Part shown: piece by piece, positions 52,001-60,930 of the stretch
How the letters are laid out: the number at the start of each line of letters is the position of its first letter
How positions within the stretch are numbered: the stretch's first letter is position 1
Assembly: GCA_034436755.1 (NCBI GenBank)
Contig: DAOTVB010000030.1
Location: 1 to 64,000, forward strand
DNA length: 64,000 nucleotides
Source: CAKZQX01 sp034436755
GTDB lineage: Bacteria; Chloroflexota; Chloroflexia; Chloroflexales; Chloroflexaceae
Direction of reading: 5' to 3'
Position numbers and translations under genes: made by a program
The notes under the pieces: model-generated
The model's input: only the letters and a program-made list of their open reading frames with translations
Told to the model about the DNA's origin: nothing
Database searches by the model: none

Positions 52001-54400
52001 TCACGGTAGCGCGTACAGGCGGCGATAGGCACCATAGTAGCCATACACCAGTCGGACATAGTGCCGCGTCTCGGGATAGTCGATCCCCTGCATGTAGAGG
52101 TCCGGGTCGGTGACGGTGGTGCCGTTTGCCCAGCGCTGCGCATTGCCTGGCCCGCCGTTGTAGGCCGCCAGTCCGCCGTGGATGCTGCCTCCCATGGTCT
52201 GGATCTGCTGCCCGATGTAAAAGGTTCCGAAGCGCACACTGACATGCGGCTGGTAGAGATCATCCGGATGAAAATCGCTAACCGCCAGCCGTTGCGCAAT
52301 TCCCTGGCCGGTGGCGGGCATTACCTGCGCCAGCCCGCGCGCACCCACCCAGGAGGTTGCGCCCGGATTAAACAGGCTCTCCTGCCGCATCAAGGCGTAG
52401 AACAGCCGGGGATCAACCCCCTGTTCCTGCGACTCGGTCAGCACCAGATCAACATAGGGCGCGGGAAAGATCAGGCGGCGCAACGTCTCCGGCAGGGGCG
52501 CAGCCGGGTCGGGTACCAGGGCTGCCAGTTGCTCCGCCGTCTTGAGCGCGGTGTAGGTCTTGCCATGCAGATGGGCCTGCCGGGCTACCTGCATCAGCCC
52601 CAGCGGATCAGTGGCCCGCACTTCACGCGCGCTGTTCCACTCGGCCCGGGCTTCACTTTCCATGCCAACGGCACCTAACTCCAGCGCACGCTCGGCAAAC
52701 CCGCCATCGGATACCGACTGTTTTTCTGCTGCGTCATCCGGTTCTTCGGCCCAGTCCGCAATCCAGGCTTCCAGTTCTTGCCAGTCCTCGGCAGTTATCG
52801 GCGCATCCAGTGTGAGGGTTGGCGTCATTGTCAGCGCTAACTCATCGGCCGCGCGTGCGCCGTGATAGGTATCAGGGGCCGCGTTGTAGGCGCGTTCAAA
52901 CAGGGCGTGCGCCTGGTCCATATTGGCCTGCTTCTGGGCCGCCCGGGCCGCCCAGAATGCGCCTCGGGCCTGCTCCGCCCCCCGCTGGTTTTCGGCCAGC
53001 AGTTGCCAGACATACTGGGCCTCTCGCCACTGCTCCGCATAGAAGTAGGCCGCCCCGACCGTGTGTAGGGCCGGTGGCGAAAGTTCGCTTTCGGGGTAGC
53101 GCTGGCCCAGTTCAAAGCGCACCTTCAGCGCCTCGTCAGTCTGCTCCAGCCGGTCAAGCAGTTGCGCCGCGCGGTCAAGGGCCACGGGTGCGCAGGGATC
53201 ATCGGGGTAGCTGGCGGCATAGTTGCGGTACTTGTCGGCGGCCTCCTGGGTCGCGCCGCTCTGTCCAATCGTCTGCGTCCAGTCGAGCAGCGCCTGCCGC
53301 CCCGGTTCGCTGTCGGGACTGGCGCTACCCACGGCGGCCAGGGCATCAATCGCCTCCGGGAACTGCCCCAACCCGCGTAGGGTCAACCCGCGCAGCCGCT
53401 GCAACTCCAGCACCTCCGGACTTAATCTGCCCTCCGCCGCCTGCGCCGCGGCAATCGCCGCATCAAAGAGCGGCAGCGCCTCCGCGTACAACTCGGCGGT
53501 GAAGAAGATGCGGGCCGCTGCGGCTGCCGAAAGGCCGGGATCGCCTGCCGCGATCAGTTCGCGGGCCGCATGAATTGCCTCGGCGGTTGTGGGCGTCTGG
53601 GTGACAATCTCCAGCAGCCAGGCGCGCGCCTGATCCGACTGGCCCAACTCCTGCGCCAGATCAATCGCTTCGGCCAGGATAGTTGCCCGGTAGCCGGGAT
53701 TCTCGGCCATCTCCAGCAGTTCCGTGTAGAGCTTAAGTGCCGCGCTACCCTGCCCCAGTTGGCGGCGCAACGCAATTGCCTTCTCATAACTGCCCGCGCG
53801 CTCGCTATGGGCCATCGCGGCCGTTGCGCCATACTCGTAGAGTTGGGCCGCTTCCTCCAGTTGGTCCTGCGCCTGGTAGAGCGCCGCCTGCCGAATAGCG
53901 GCATAGGGCTCCAGCGGCGTGGCGAGTGCGCGATACTGGTCGTAGGTGGCGATGGCGTTGCTCCAGTCGCCTGCCTCCTCGTAGCCCCGCGCCAGCCAGA
54001 AGAGCGCCCGTGCTGTCAACTCATCCGGAACACTTTCCTCCAGCAGCGCTTGAAAGGTTGTGTTGGCCGAATCCCAGTGGCCCCGGCGGGCGTAACTCTC
54101 GGCCAGGTAGTAGGTCGCCTGGCGGGTCTCATCCGCATCAGGATGCGCGTTTAGCAGCGTACTCAGATCCTGTGCTACCTGTTCTTCTCTGCCGACTTCC
54201 CGCGCCGCTAACGCCCGCTCGATCAGGGCCGGGGCCGGCAGCGCCGTTGGCGATGGCACCGGCGTTCCGGTGGTGGATATGTCGGCGCCTGGTCTACCGT
54301 CGTGCTCAAGGCCGGGAGTCTCGCCGAACGAGCAGGCCGTCAGGACGAGCAGAAGCAGGTAGTAGACGCCTCGTTGAAATTGCGTTTGTAGAGCTTTCAT
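52001..54400 (-). CDS. slt: Soluble lytic murein transglycosylase-like lipoprotein with TPR-like repeats
   Basis: A 799-aa lipoprotein with lipobox LVLTAC (Cys23). Residues ~60-600 are TPR-like alpha-hairpins (EEQVAQDLSTLLNAHPDADETRQATYYLAESYARRG...). The C-terminal ~150 residues are the SLT (GH23) domain: catalytic Glu in MRQESLFNPGATSWVGARGLAQVMPATG, then GLAAYNGGPGNAQRW and ETRHYVRLVYGYYGAYR. The enzyme cleaves peptidoglycan glycan strands with 1,6-anhydro ring formation. Compared with E. coli Slt70 the helical part is longer. ATG 54400 has only a weak SD. Confidence 0.94.
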   Translation of the reverse strand: MKALQTQFQRGVYYLLLLVLTACSFGETPGLEHDGRPGADISTTGTPVPSPTALPAPALIERALAAREVGREEQVAQDLSTLLNAHPDADETRQATYYLAESYARRGHWDSANTTFQALLEESVPDELTARALFWLARGYEEAGDWSNAIATYDQYRALATPLEPYAAIRQAALYQAQDQLEEAAQLYEYGATAAMAHSERAGSYEKAIALRRQLGQGSAALKLYTELLEMAENPGYRATILAEAIDLAQELGQSDQARAWLLEIVTQTPTTAEAIHAARELIAAGDPGLSAAAAARIFFTAELYAEALPLFDAAIAAAQAAEGRLSPEVLELQRLRGLTLRGLGQFPEAIDALAAVGSASPDSEPGRQALLDWTQTIGQSGATQEAADKYRNYAASYPDDPCAPVALDRAAQLLDRLEQTDEALKVRFELGQRYPESELSPPALHTVGAAYFYAEQWREAQYVWQLLAENQRGAEQARGAFWAARAAQKQANMDQAHALFERAYNAAPDTYHGARAADELALTMTPTLTLDAPITAEDWQELEAWIADWAEEPDDAAEKQSVSDGGFAERALELGAVGMESEARAEWNSAREVRATDPLGLMQVARQAHLHGKTYTALKTAEQLAALVPDPAAPLPETLRRLIFPAPYVDLVLTESQEQGVDPRLFYALMRQESLFNPGATSWVGARGLAQVMPATGQGIAQRLAVSDFHPDDLYQPHVSVRFGTFYIGQQIQTMGGSIHGGLAAYNGGPGNAQRWANGTTVTDPDLYMQGIDYPETRHYVRLVYGYYGAYRRLYALP

Positions 54401-54494
54401 ATCAGGGGCATTTTACCACGCGCGTCTTCGCTATGGCTTATGGCAACCTGATATTTTGGAGAAATGCGTAGATTAAGGTTTGCGTTCGCCAGTA

Positions 54495-55547
54495 TTACTG
54501 GCGTGTGCCAATCTGCTCCAGCACCTGCGTCAGCACCGTGATGCCGCGCTGATACTCGTCCAGGTCGATATGTTCGTCGGGCGTGTGATCCAGGCGGGAG
54601 TCGCCGGGACCGTAGGCAACGATGGGGCAGCGCCAGGCTGGACCGACCACATTCATATCGGCGGTGCCGGTTTTGTGCAGAAACCCCGGTTGCCCCCCCG
54701 TCTGGCGGATCGCGCGCACAAACGCGCCCGCCAGCGGCGTCGTCCGTGGACTGCGGAAGGCGGGACAGGCGCCCTCAAAAGTTAGCGTGGCATCGTCCGC
54801 CAGGGTTTGCAACTCCTCGGCGAGGGTTGCGGGTTCAACATCTTCGGGTAGGCGCAGGCCAATGGTCGTCTCGGCCCAGTCGGTCAGGCCGTCGCCACCG
54901 CTGACCACCCGCCGCAACGAGGGCATAAGCTGGTCAAACAGGCGCTGGCGGCCGGCGTTGTGAATGGCGCAGCGGTCCTGCACCGCTTCCCAGAACTCGA
55001 CCAGCAGTTCGGGAGCCGCACGCAGTTCGCCGGCGCTGTGGGCCGCCGGTTGTTCGTGGCGGTAATGCACCAGCAGCCGCCCCTTGTAGCCCAGGGTGAT
55101 GCGATCCCAGCCGCTCGGCTCGCCAATCACGCAGAAGTCGGGGGCATACTTGTCTACGACATAGTGCGCGCCCCGGGAGGTTGCGGCCTCCTCCTCGACC
55201 GCCCCGACCAGCACCACCCGGCAGCTTAACGTCCCGGCCTGATGGGCGCGGGCGGCCGCGCAGACGAAGGTGGCAAACGGCCCCTTGGCATCAACCGCGC
55301 CGCGTCCATACAACTGCCCCTGCTCAATCCGGAACGGCACCGCGCCCCCAACCGTGTCGATATGGCCCAGCAGCACCAGCAGCGGCCCGATTGTGCCCAC
55401 CGTGGCAACCGCATTGCCCGCCCCATCAACGCCGGCGGTAAAGCCCAGGCTACTCATCCGCTCAACCAGGAAGGCGGCAACGGCAGCCTCTTCCCCCGAC
55501 ACGGAGGGAATCCGCACAAACTGTTCGAGAAAAGTTATCTCATCCAT
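54495..55547 (-). CDS. lysK: M20-type [LysW]-lysine/ornithine hydrolase-like peptidase
   Basis: A 350-aa zinc amidohydrolase. LLGHIDTVGG (metal His and Asp), YGRGAVDAKGP (bridging Asp), VGAVEEEAATSRGA (general-base Glu-Glu), CVIGEPSGWDRITLGYKG and TADMNVVGPAW are all LysK/ArgE-type motifs. In the LysW pathway it frees lysine or ornithine from its carrier protein. No lysW, lysX or lysZ is nearby, so the substrate is inferred only from similarity. ATG 55547 (MDEITFLEQFVRIPSVSGEE) is the homologous start; the frame extends upstream to 55613. Confidence 0.88.
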   Translation of the reverse strand: MDEITFLEQFVRIPSVSGEEAAVAAFLVERMSSLGFTAGVDGAGNAVATVGTIGPLLVLLGHIDTVGGAVPFRIEQGQLYGRGAVDAKGPFATFVCAAARAHQAGTLSCRVVLVGAVEEEAATSRGAHYVVDKYAPDFCVIGEPSGWDRITLGYKGRLLVHYRHEQPAAHSAGELRAAPELLVEFWEAVQDRCAIHNAGRQRLFDQLMPSLRRVVSGGDGLTDWAETTIGLRLPEDVEPATLAEELQTLADDATLTFEGACPAFRSPRTTPLAGAFVRAIRQTGGQPGFLHKTGTADMNVVGPAWRCPIVAYGPGDSRLDHTPDEHIDLDEYQRGITVLTQVLEQIGTRQ

Positions 55548-55618
55548 GATATTTGATCTCACTGCTCCAGGAGTTCTGGTTGCCAGTATACCCGCGCCTC
55601 GATACCTCGTCAACGCCT

Positions 55619-55875
55619 TGGTAACGGTTAGGGGTTAGGGGTTAGGGGTTAGGGGTTAAAAATGCAACACGGATATCATCACCACGGTTGACAGGAGTAG
55701 GGTGCATAAAATGCACCCTACTGTCCCGGCAGGCATGCCACCAGCGAAAGCCGGGACTCCAGCAGAACGGTGTATCGAATGCACCCTACTGCTCTTTAGC
55801 AGAAAAACGGTGCATCGAATGCACCCTACTGCTCTCTAGCCCGTAACCGTTAACCCGTAACCGTTAACCCCTGGC
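55619..55875. repeat. Cluster of short intergenic repeats (GGGTTA and GGTGCATTCGATGCACC types)
   Basis: Four copies of GGTTAGG in tandem (55627-55658), GTAGGGTGCATAAAATGCACCCTA (a 10-bp palindrome, ~55700-55723), two ATCGAATGCACCCTACTG units (55765-55832), and CCGTAACCGTTAACCCGTAAC (55840-55870). No gene is seen between the LysK-like start and the BON gene. Confidence 0.75.
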
Positions 55876-55974
55876 ACAGTTTGTGCAACGAAATACCCTG
55901 ACCCTACAGACAAGCAGATAGTCACACATCACCTGCATGACGAGAGCGGGGTGTGTGGAACGGAGGGAACACCC

Positions 55975-56637
55975 ATGACGAAACAACGCCGCGATCCGGC
56001 AACCGACGCAGCGCTCAACGGCCCTGACGTTCCAATGGAAGAGAAGAAGGAAGAACTCGCGGGCAATGCCTCGCGTGATGATAAGGTCGGCTATACTCAG
56101 GAAGAAGATGTTGATAACCTGGGTGATCTGACGCCCACGGAGATCTACGAGGGTGAGATTGAGGCCGGGGTCAACCCGGATCTGCCTAACGACCCGGAAA
56201 AGCATGCGCTTATGACCGAGCGGGAGATGCGCGCGGGCGAAACCGATGATGTCCAGGAGGCAATTGAGGAGGGGTATACCTACGTTCCACCCACCGATCC
56301 GCCAACGACTCCGAATGAACCGCGCGAGCCGCAGACGAGTGAGGTCGCCAGCGGGTTTGGCGGTTCTTCGCTGGATGAGCCCTACAACGCCCATCAGCAT
56401 AGCACCTTCCTTCCCGACGATGACGAGATGAGTGCGCGTGTACGCGATGCCATTCGCGCCGACAGCAGCACCACGCACTATGCCGACCGGATTATCATTG
56501 TGAGCCGGGGCAGTGTTATTGCGCTGCAAGGCGTGGTCGCCGATCTGACGGATGCGGAGAATCTGGTGGCGGTTGCTTCTTACGCCGAGGGTGTGGAAGC
56601 GGTGCTCGATAAGCTGCAGGTTGAGACGCAGCGCTAA
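55975..56637 (+). CDS. BON-domain protein
   Basis: A 220-aa soluble acidic protein. The first ~140 residues are disordered and Asp/Glu/Pro-rich (for example VDNLGDLTPTEIYEGEIEAG, VPPTDPPTTPNEPREP). The last ~70 form one BON domain (SARVRDAIRADSSTTHYADRIIIVSRGSVIALQGVVADLTDAENLVAVASYAEGVEAVLDKLQVE). BON domains bind lipids or membranes in stress proteins. GGAGGG precedes ATG 55975; an upstream in-frame start at 55951 is less likely. Confidence 0.85.
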   Translation: MTKQRRDPATDAALNGPDVPMEEKKEELAGNASRDDKVGYTQEEDVDNLGDLTPTEIYEGEIEAGVNPDLPNDPEKHALMTEREMRAGETDDVQEAIEEGYTYVPPTDPPTTPNEPREPQTSEVASGFGGSSLDEPYNAHQHSTFLPDDDEMSARVRDAIRADSSTTHYADRIIIVSRGSVIALQGVVADLTDAENLVAVASYAEGVEAVLDKLQVETQR

Positions 56638-56640
56638 ATA

Positions 56641-56725
56641 GAGAAAGAACAGACGAACAAAGAACAAACACGCTGGTTGATAGATATGCGTTCGGCGTAG
56701 GTTCTGCTGTGGTTCTTTGTTCTAT
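56641..56725. repeat. Inverted pair of the AACAAAGAAC motif
   Basis: GAACAAAGAACAAACAC (56653-56671) and GTGGTTCTTTGTTCTATG (56709-56726) form an imperfect inverted repeat after the BON gene. It is similar to the hairpin at 35980-36072 and the tandem array at 31996. Confidence 0.6.
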
Positions 56726-56780
56726 GTTTGCGATAGGGGAGGACTGAGGATTACGCACAACCGGCGTCCTCAGTCCTCAC

Positions 56781-56983
56781 TTACACGCGTTACGCGGTCG
56801 GTTCATCAAACCGGGCGTTTCACTCGGTGAACGGTAGAATCGCCTGCGGCAGCATGGTACTCTTTTTATCTTTTGCACAAAAAAATTCACTGAGTGAATT
56901 TTTTTGTGCAAAAGATCTGGTTTCTTTCGCCCTGCCGGAGACGAAATGCTCTGCCGGATCAGTGACCGCGTAAGTCGTGTCAC
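56781..56983. repeat. Palindromic element, copy I
   Basis: Ends TTACACGCGTTACGCGGTC and ACCGCGTAAGTCGTGTCA. Central hairpin with a perfect 23-bp stem (56868-56890 with 56894-56916, loop TGA); its inner sequence AAAAAATTCAC differs from all other copies. A start-only fragment follows at 56985-57003. Confidence 0.9.
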
Positions 56984-57095
56984 TTACACGCGTTACGCGG
57001 TGGATGTTTGGACCACGAAAGCCAAGAAATGAGCGAAAAACACGAACCTGCCGGCGTTTATTCAACACTAAAAACTCAGAACTCAGCACTCAGAA

Positions 57096-57839
57096 CTAAA
57101 AAACCCCGACAACCATGAGCACCAGCCCCAGCACACCCAACGCGCCGCTAACATAGTAGAGGTTGCGTGATGTGCCGGCGGCCGACTGCGCCAGTTCGCG
57201 CTCGGTTTTGCGGCTCACGAAGAAGTGCTGGTTGCTATCCTTCGGATGCTGCGCGATGATTGGCTGCCCCTGAAAATCTACGGCACATCCCAGGATGTAG
57301 ACCTTTGTCCCCGGCAGGAGCGCCTTCTCAACATAGCGGTAGCCCAGCGTGCGCGACCGGCCCCGTCCCGAGGGGGCATCCTCGTAGCGGTCTGCCGTCT
57401 CAACCATATCCAGGTCGGCGCCTTCGGGATTGATCAGTACTCGCCCGGTGGCATCGCGCACCCAGAAGTTGACCCGCTGATCCTCCGACTCGACCGTTTC
57501 GCTGCCTCGCTCCATCCGGGTTTCGCGCTTGCCCTCGTCGTCCTCTTCGGTTACTTCCTCCTCATACTCGCGTGTCACGGTGCGGGTGTAGCCTACGCAT
57601 GCCCGGTTCGAGAGTGGGCCGGTCAATGGCTCGTCTGCCTCGATCACGCCCTCAACCTCGCAGGGCTGGGCAAATGCCTCGGCGTCCAGGGTGGTCGTCA
57701 CCTTCGTATGGACTTCGGTGAGCAGTTGCGCCGTGTAGGTTTCGGCGGCATTCATCGCGTGCAGCCGTCCCGCCTGATTGCGCGCTACAAAGAACAGCAC
57801 CACCGCCACGACCAGCAGAATGACTCCAAAGATCATCAT
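57096..57839 (-). CDS. GIDE-domain membrane protein
   Basis: A 247-aa protein with TM helices at both ends (IFGVILLVVAVVLFFVA and LYYVSGALGVLGLVLMVVGVF). The middle has the GIDE/BAM pattern: QPCEVEGVIEADEPLTGPLSNRACVGYTRTVTREYEEE...RVNFWVRDATGRVLINPEGADLDMVE...YRYVEKALLPGTKVYILGCAVDFQGQPII. This domain is named from the mitochondrial ligase MUL1 but lacks a RING here, as in bacterial relatives. Function unknown. ATG 57839; GGAGG precedes the second in-frame ATG region. Confidence 0.8.
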   Translation of the reverse strand: MMIFGVILLVVAVVLFFVARNQAGRLHAMNAAETYTAQLLTEVHTKVTTTLDAEAFAQPCEVEGVIEADEPLTGPLSNRACVGYTRTVTREYEEEVTEEDDEGKRETRMERGSETVESEDQRVNFWVRDATGRVLINPEGADLDMVETADRYEDAPSGRGRSRTLGYRYVEKALLPGTKVYILGCAVDFQGQPIIAQHPKDSNQHFFVSRKTERELAQSAAGTSRNLYYVSGALGVLGLVLMVVGVF

Positions 57840-57946
57840 CGTCTACCTCCATGTGCTAGAAAGCGAAAGCCGGAGCTTCCCGGTTCACGCCCGGTGATTG
57901 TTATTATAGGAGGAAGATCTTACCAGAGTGCGACACGCCGCCGAAG

Positions 57947-58639
57947 CTACCCCTGGGCTGGTGCGGGCTCCTTGCGGCGGTGGCTGGTGGCGGCGCGCTG
58001 GCGGCGCTCGGCCCGGCGGATGCGTGCCGCCGGATCGAAGCGCCGCTCCAGCACCATAATCCCAAAGTTGACCAGCAGCGCCAGCAGGCCCAGCGCAATC
58101 ACCCCGGCATAGATTTTATCATTCCGGTTCTGCGCGATCCCGTCAAACAGCAGGTCGCCCAGCCCGCCCGCGCCAAACTTGGCCCCGATTGCCGCAATTC
58201 CAATCGCCACCACCGAGGCAATCCGCACGCCCGCCAGGATCACCGGCAGCGCCAGCGGTACCTGGATGCGCCACCAGCGCTGCCAGGCATTCATGCCCAT
58301 CCCGCGCGATGCCTCCAGGATGGCCGGGCTGACCGACTGCAACCCGGTGACGATATTGCGCACCAGAATCACCTGTACATAGATCACCAGCGCAACAATC
58401 ACCGACTGCTTGTTCAGCCCGAACAGCGGCAGCAGCAGGATCAACATTGCCAGGCTGGGAATGGTGTAGAGCGTGCCCAGCGTGCCCATAATCACCACCG
58501 TCAGTTGCCGGTAATGCGTCAACAGAATGCCAATCGGCAGTGCGATCAGCAACCCGATCAGCAGCGCCATTCCGACCATAAACAGATGCCCCAGCAGCAG
58601 TTCCCAAACCACATCGGGGGACTCGAAGATATAGCTCAC
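57947..58639 (-). CDS. Osmoprotectant ABC transporter permease (OpuC-type)
   Basis: A 230-aa permease with five to six TM helices. The EAA loop RGMGMNAWQRWWRIQVPLALPVILAGVRIA contacts the ATPase. The sequence matches OpuCB/OpuCD and ProW-like permeases for glycine betaine, choline or carnitine. Its start overlaps the ATPase stop by four bases. The basic C-terminal tail (RRAERRQRAATSHRRKE) is unusual. Confidence 0.94.
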   Translation of the reverse strand: MSYIFESPDVVWELLLGHLFMVGMALLIGLLIALPIGILLTHYRQLTVVIMGTLGTLYTIPSLAMLILLLPLFGLNKQSVIVALVIYVQVILVRNIVTGLQSVSPAILEASRGMGMNAWQRWWRIQVPLALPVILAGVRIASVVAIGIAAIGAKFGAGGLGDLLFDGIAQNRNDKIYAGVIALGLLALLVNFGIMVLERRFDPAARIRRAERRQRAATSHRRKEPAPAQG

Positions 58640-59601
58640 ACCTGCTCCTTCCCGATTGCGCTGCTGCGGATATGGTCCAGCGTCAGGATGCCGACGGTGT
58701 CATGCTCATTCAGCACAGTCAGCGCCGGGGTATTGGTGCGCAGCAGCAGCGAGAGCGCCGCACGCAGGTTATCCCGACAGCCGATGGTCGGCTCGCCATT
58801 GCGCCGGTAGTCGTCAGGAATAGGCACCATGGCCGTCTCGACCCGCACCAGGCTCAGTTGACGCACCATATCGTCGGCCCCGACCAGGTCATGCACAAAG
58901 CGGCTCACTGGCTGCGTCAGGATGCTGAAGGGGGTGTCATACTGCACAATGTGGCCCTTATCCATGACCACGATTTTGTCGGCCATGCGTAGCGCCTCTT
59001 CGACATCGTGCGTCACAAACAGAATGGTCTTCCTGAGCTTCCGCTGGAGGCGCAGCATCTCGTCCTGCAGGCTGGTGCGCGTAATGGCATCAATTGCGCC
59101 GAACGGCTCATCCATCAGCATCACTTTGGGATCGCCCGCCAGTGCCCGTGCCAGCCCGACCCGCTGCTGCTGCCCGCCGGACAACTGCGAGGGATAGCGG
59201 TCACGATACTCCTCCGGCGGCAGCTTGATCATCGTCAGCAGTTCGTCAATGCGCGGATCGGTCTGCTCACGCGACCAGCCCAGCAGCCGGGGCACAACGG
59301 CGACATTCTGGGCCACGGTCATATGCGGGAAGAGCCCGACCTGCTGGATCACGTAGCCGATCTGTTTGCGTAGCGTGGTGATCTCAAAATCCTGGATATT
59401 GCTGCCGTCAAAGAGTATCAGTCCTCCAGTCGGCTCGTACAGGCGGTTGACCATCTTGAGCAGCGTGGTTTTGCCACATCCGGATGGCCCCAGCAGCACA
59501 ACCAGCGCGCCCTCGTCCACATCAAAACTACACCCATCAACCGCCGGGCGGGGCATGCCGGAAAACTGCTTGGTAACTTCTTCAAAGCGGATTGCGCTCA
59601 C
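58636..59601 (-). CDS. Osmoprotectant ABC transporter ATP-binding protein
   Basis: A 321-aa ABC ATPase of OpuCA type: Walker A LLGPSGCGKTTLLKMV, Q-loop QQVGLFPHMTV, signature LSGGQQQRVGLARALA, Walker B VMLMDEPFGAIDAITR, H-loop FVTHDVEEALRMADK. A C-terminal CBS-like half (~235-320: LSLVRVETAMVPIPDDYRRN...VGILTLDHIRSSAI) fits osmotic gating in this group. Located between SBP and permease. Confidence 0.95.
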   Translation of the reverse strand: MSAIRFEEVTKQFSGMPRPAVDGCSFDVDEGALVVLLGPSGCGKTTLLKMVNRLYEPTGGLILFDGSNIQDFEITTLRKQIGYVIQQVGLFPHMTVAQNVAVVPRLLGWSREQTDPRIDELLTMIKLPPEEYRDRYPSQLSGGQQQRVGLARALAGDPKVMLMDEPFGAIDAITRTSLQDEMLRLQRKLRKTILFVTHDVEEALRMADKIVVMDKGHIVQYDTPFSILTQPVSRFVHDLVGADDMVRQLSLVRVETAMVPIPDDYRRNGEPTIGCRDNLRAALSLLLRTNTPALTVLNEHDTVGILTLDHIRSSAIGKEQV

Positions 59602-59617
59602 GCGTTACACCTCATTC

Positions 59618-60535
59618 CTACTGTGAGTTCTGCAGCAAGCCCTCTTGCTCCAGGAACTCGCGCGCTACATCGGCCGGCTCACGCTGGTTGCCGGTCACTT
59701 CGTAGTTCAGTTCCCGCATAACCTCGGTCGTTAACACTGGGGAGAGGGTATTCAGCGCATCACGAATCTGTGGATTGGCTTCGAGCGTGTCCTGGCGTAC
59801 CACGGGTGCAACCTGGTAGGGCGGGAACAGGTTCTGATCGTCTTCCAGCACCACCAGATCGAAGGCGCTAATCTCGCCGTCGGTTCCAAACCCGACCGCA
59901 ATATCGGCATCATCGTTCTGCAGCGCCTGATAGCGCAGCGAGCCGGTACCAACCGCTTTATACTCCGCGAGATCAAACTCGCCATACACCCGCTTCAGGC
60001 CGGGCAGTCCATCGGGGCGCTCCTGAAACTCGTCCGGGCCGGCCATCACCAGTTCATCGGCCTGGGCAACCATATCCGAGATGGTTTCGATCCCATACTG
60101 CTCGGCATCTTCCCGGGTCATCACCAGCGCCTGGGTGTTATTCAACGGTGCCGGTTGCAGCCACGCCAGATTAAACTGCTCCTGGTAATCCTGAGCCACC
60201 GTGTCGTAGACCTCTTGCGGGTCGGAGTTGACCGGCAGATCCAGCACGGTAATCAGCGCAGTGCCGGTGTACTCCGGGTAGAGATCGATGTCGCCGTTCT
60301 CGATTGCGGCCTGCGCGACCGGGGTCGCTCCCAGGTTCATGCGGCGCTCAACATTAAACCCGGCATCTTCGAGCATCAGGGCATACATCTGCCCCAGGAT
60401 AAACTGTTCTGCAAAATCTTTTGAACCGACACTGATCGTCGCACCACCCGCCGCGCCATTACCACCGCCACACGCCGCCAGCGTCAGCAAAATCAGCAGC
60501 AGCATTGTGGTTGAGAGCGTCCGTAAGCCGTTCAT
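59618..60535 (-). CDS. Osmoprotectant ABC transporter substrate-binding lipoprotein
   Basis: A 305-aa lipoprotein (lipobox LTLAAC, Cys22). ISVGSKDFAEQFILGQMYALMLEDAGFNVERRMNLGATPVAQAAIENGDIDLYPEYTGTAL is the hallmark of OpuCC/OsmX quaternary-amine binding proteins. The stop is 16 bases before the ATPase start, so SBP, ATPase and permease form one operon. Confidence 0.95.
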   Translation of the reverse strand: MNGLRTLSTTMLLLILLTLAACGGGNGAAGGATISVGSKDFAEQFILGQMYALMLEDAGFNVERRMNLGATPVAQAAIENGDIDLYPEYTGTALITVLDLPVNSDPQEVYDTVAQDYQEQFNLAWLQPAPLNNTQALVMTREDAEQYGIETISDMVAQADELVMAGPDEFQERPDGLPGLKRVYGEFDLAEYKAVGTGSLRYQALQNDDADIAVGFGTDGEISAFDLVVLEDDQNLFPPYQVAPVVRQDTLEANPQIRDALNTLSPVLTTEVMRELNYEVTGNQREPADVAREFLEQEGLLQNSQ

Positions 60536-60592
60536 GGTTACACTACCTCGCTACTCTAAAGTGTTGTCCGTCCGCGATCGTCCCACGTACTG

Positions 60593-60612
60593 CGGACGCG
60601 ATTCTGTGCGTC
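60593..60612. repeat. Short palindromic GGACGCG/TGCGTCC repeat
   Basis: GGACGCGATTCTGTGCGTCC, a diverged form of the hairpins at 37831 and 47891. Confidence 0.5.
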
Positions 60613-60707
60613 CCGCCCGAACCCCCCGAAAAACCTTCGCTACAGCAACCCTACATTTGTCGTAGTGCCGCCTGATGAACATTGAAATTTTAACCTGGAT
60701 AGATACC

Positions 60708-60741
60708 AGACCAGACAGGTCTCCGAAGACCTGTCTGGTCT
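60708..60741. terminator. Perfect 15-bp hairpin between permease and SBP genes
   Basis: AGACCAGACAGGTCT (60708-60722) pairs exactly with 60727-60741 around CCGA. There is no strong T-run, but it lies between the upstream permease gene and the SBP gene on the minus strand and may end or shield transcription. Confidence 0.6.
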
Positions 60742-60781
60742 CTATCGATATATCCAGACGATCTTCTCAACGTTCATCAGC

Positions 60782-60898
60782 CGTAGGGTGCATTCGATGC
60801 CCCGTTCATCAGCCGTAGGGTGCATTCGATGCCCCGTTTTTCTAAGAACCAGGCAACCAGTCGTAGTTTTCCTGCCGTAGGGTGCATTCGATGCACCG
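60782..60898. repeat. Three GTAGGGTGCATTCGATG units
   Basis: Two direct copies of CATCAGCCGTAGGGTGCATT (first bases from 60777 and 60807) followed by GATGCCCCGTT, and a third at 60877 ending GATGCACCGTTTTTTT. Same family as 34053-34216. Confidence 0.8.
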
Positions 60899-60930
60899 TT
60901 TTTTTGCTACACCCCTGCCGGAGCCCGGCC

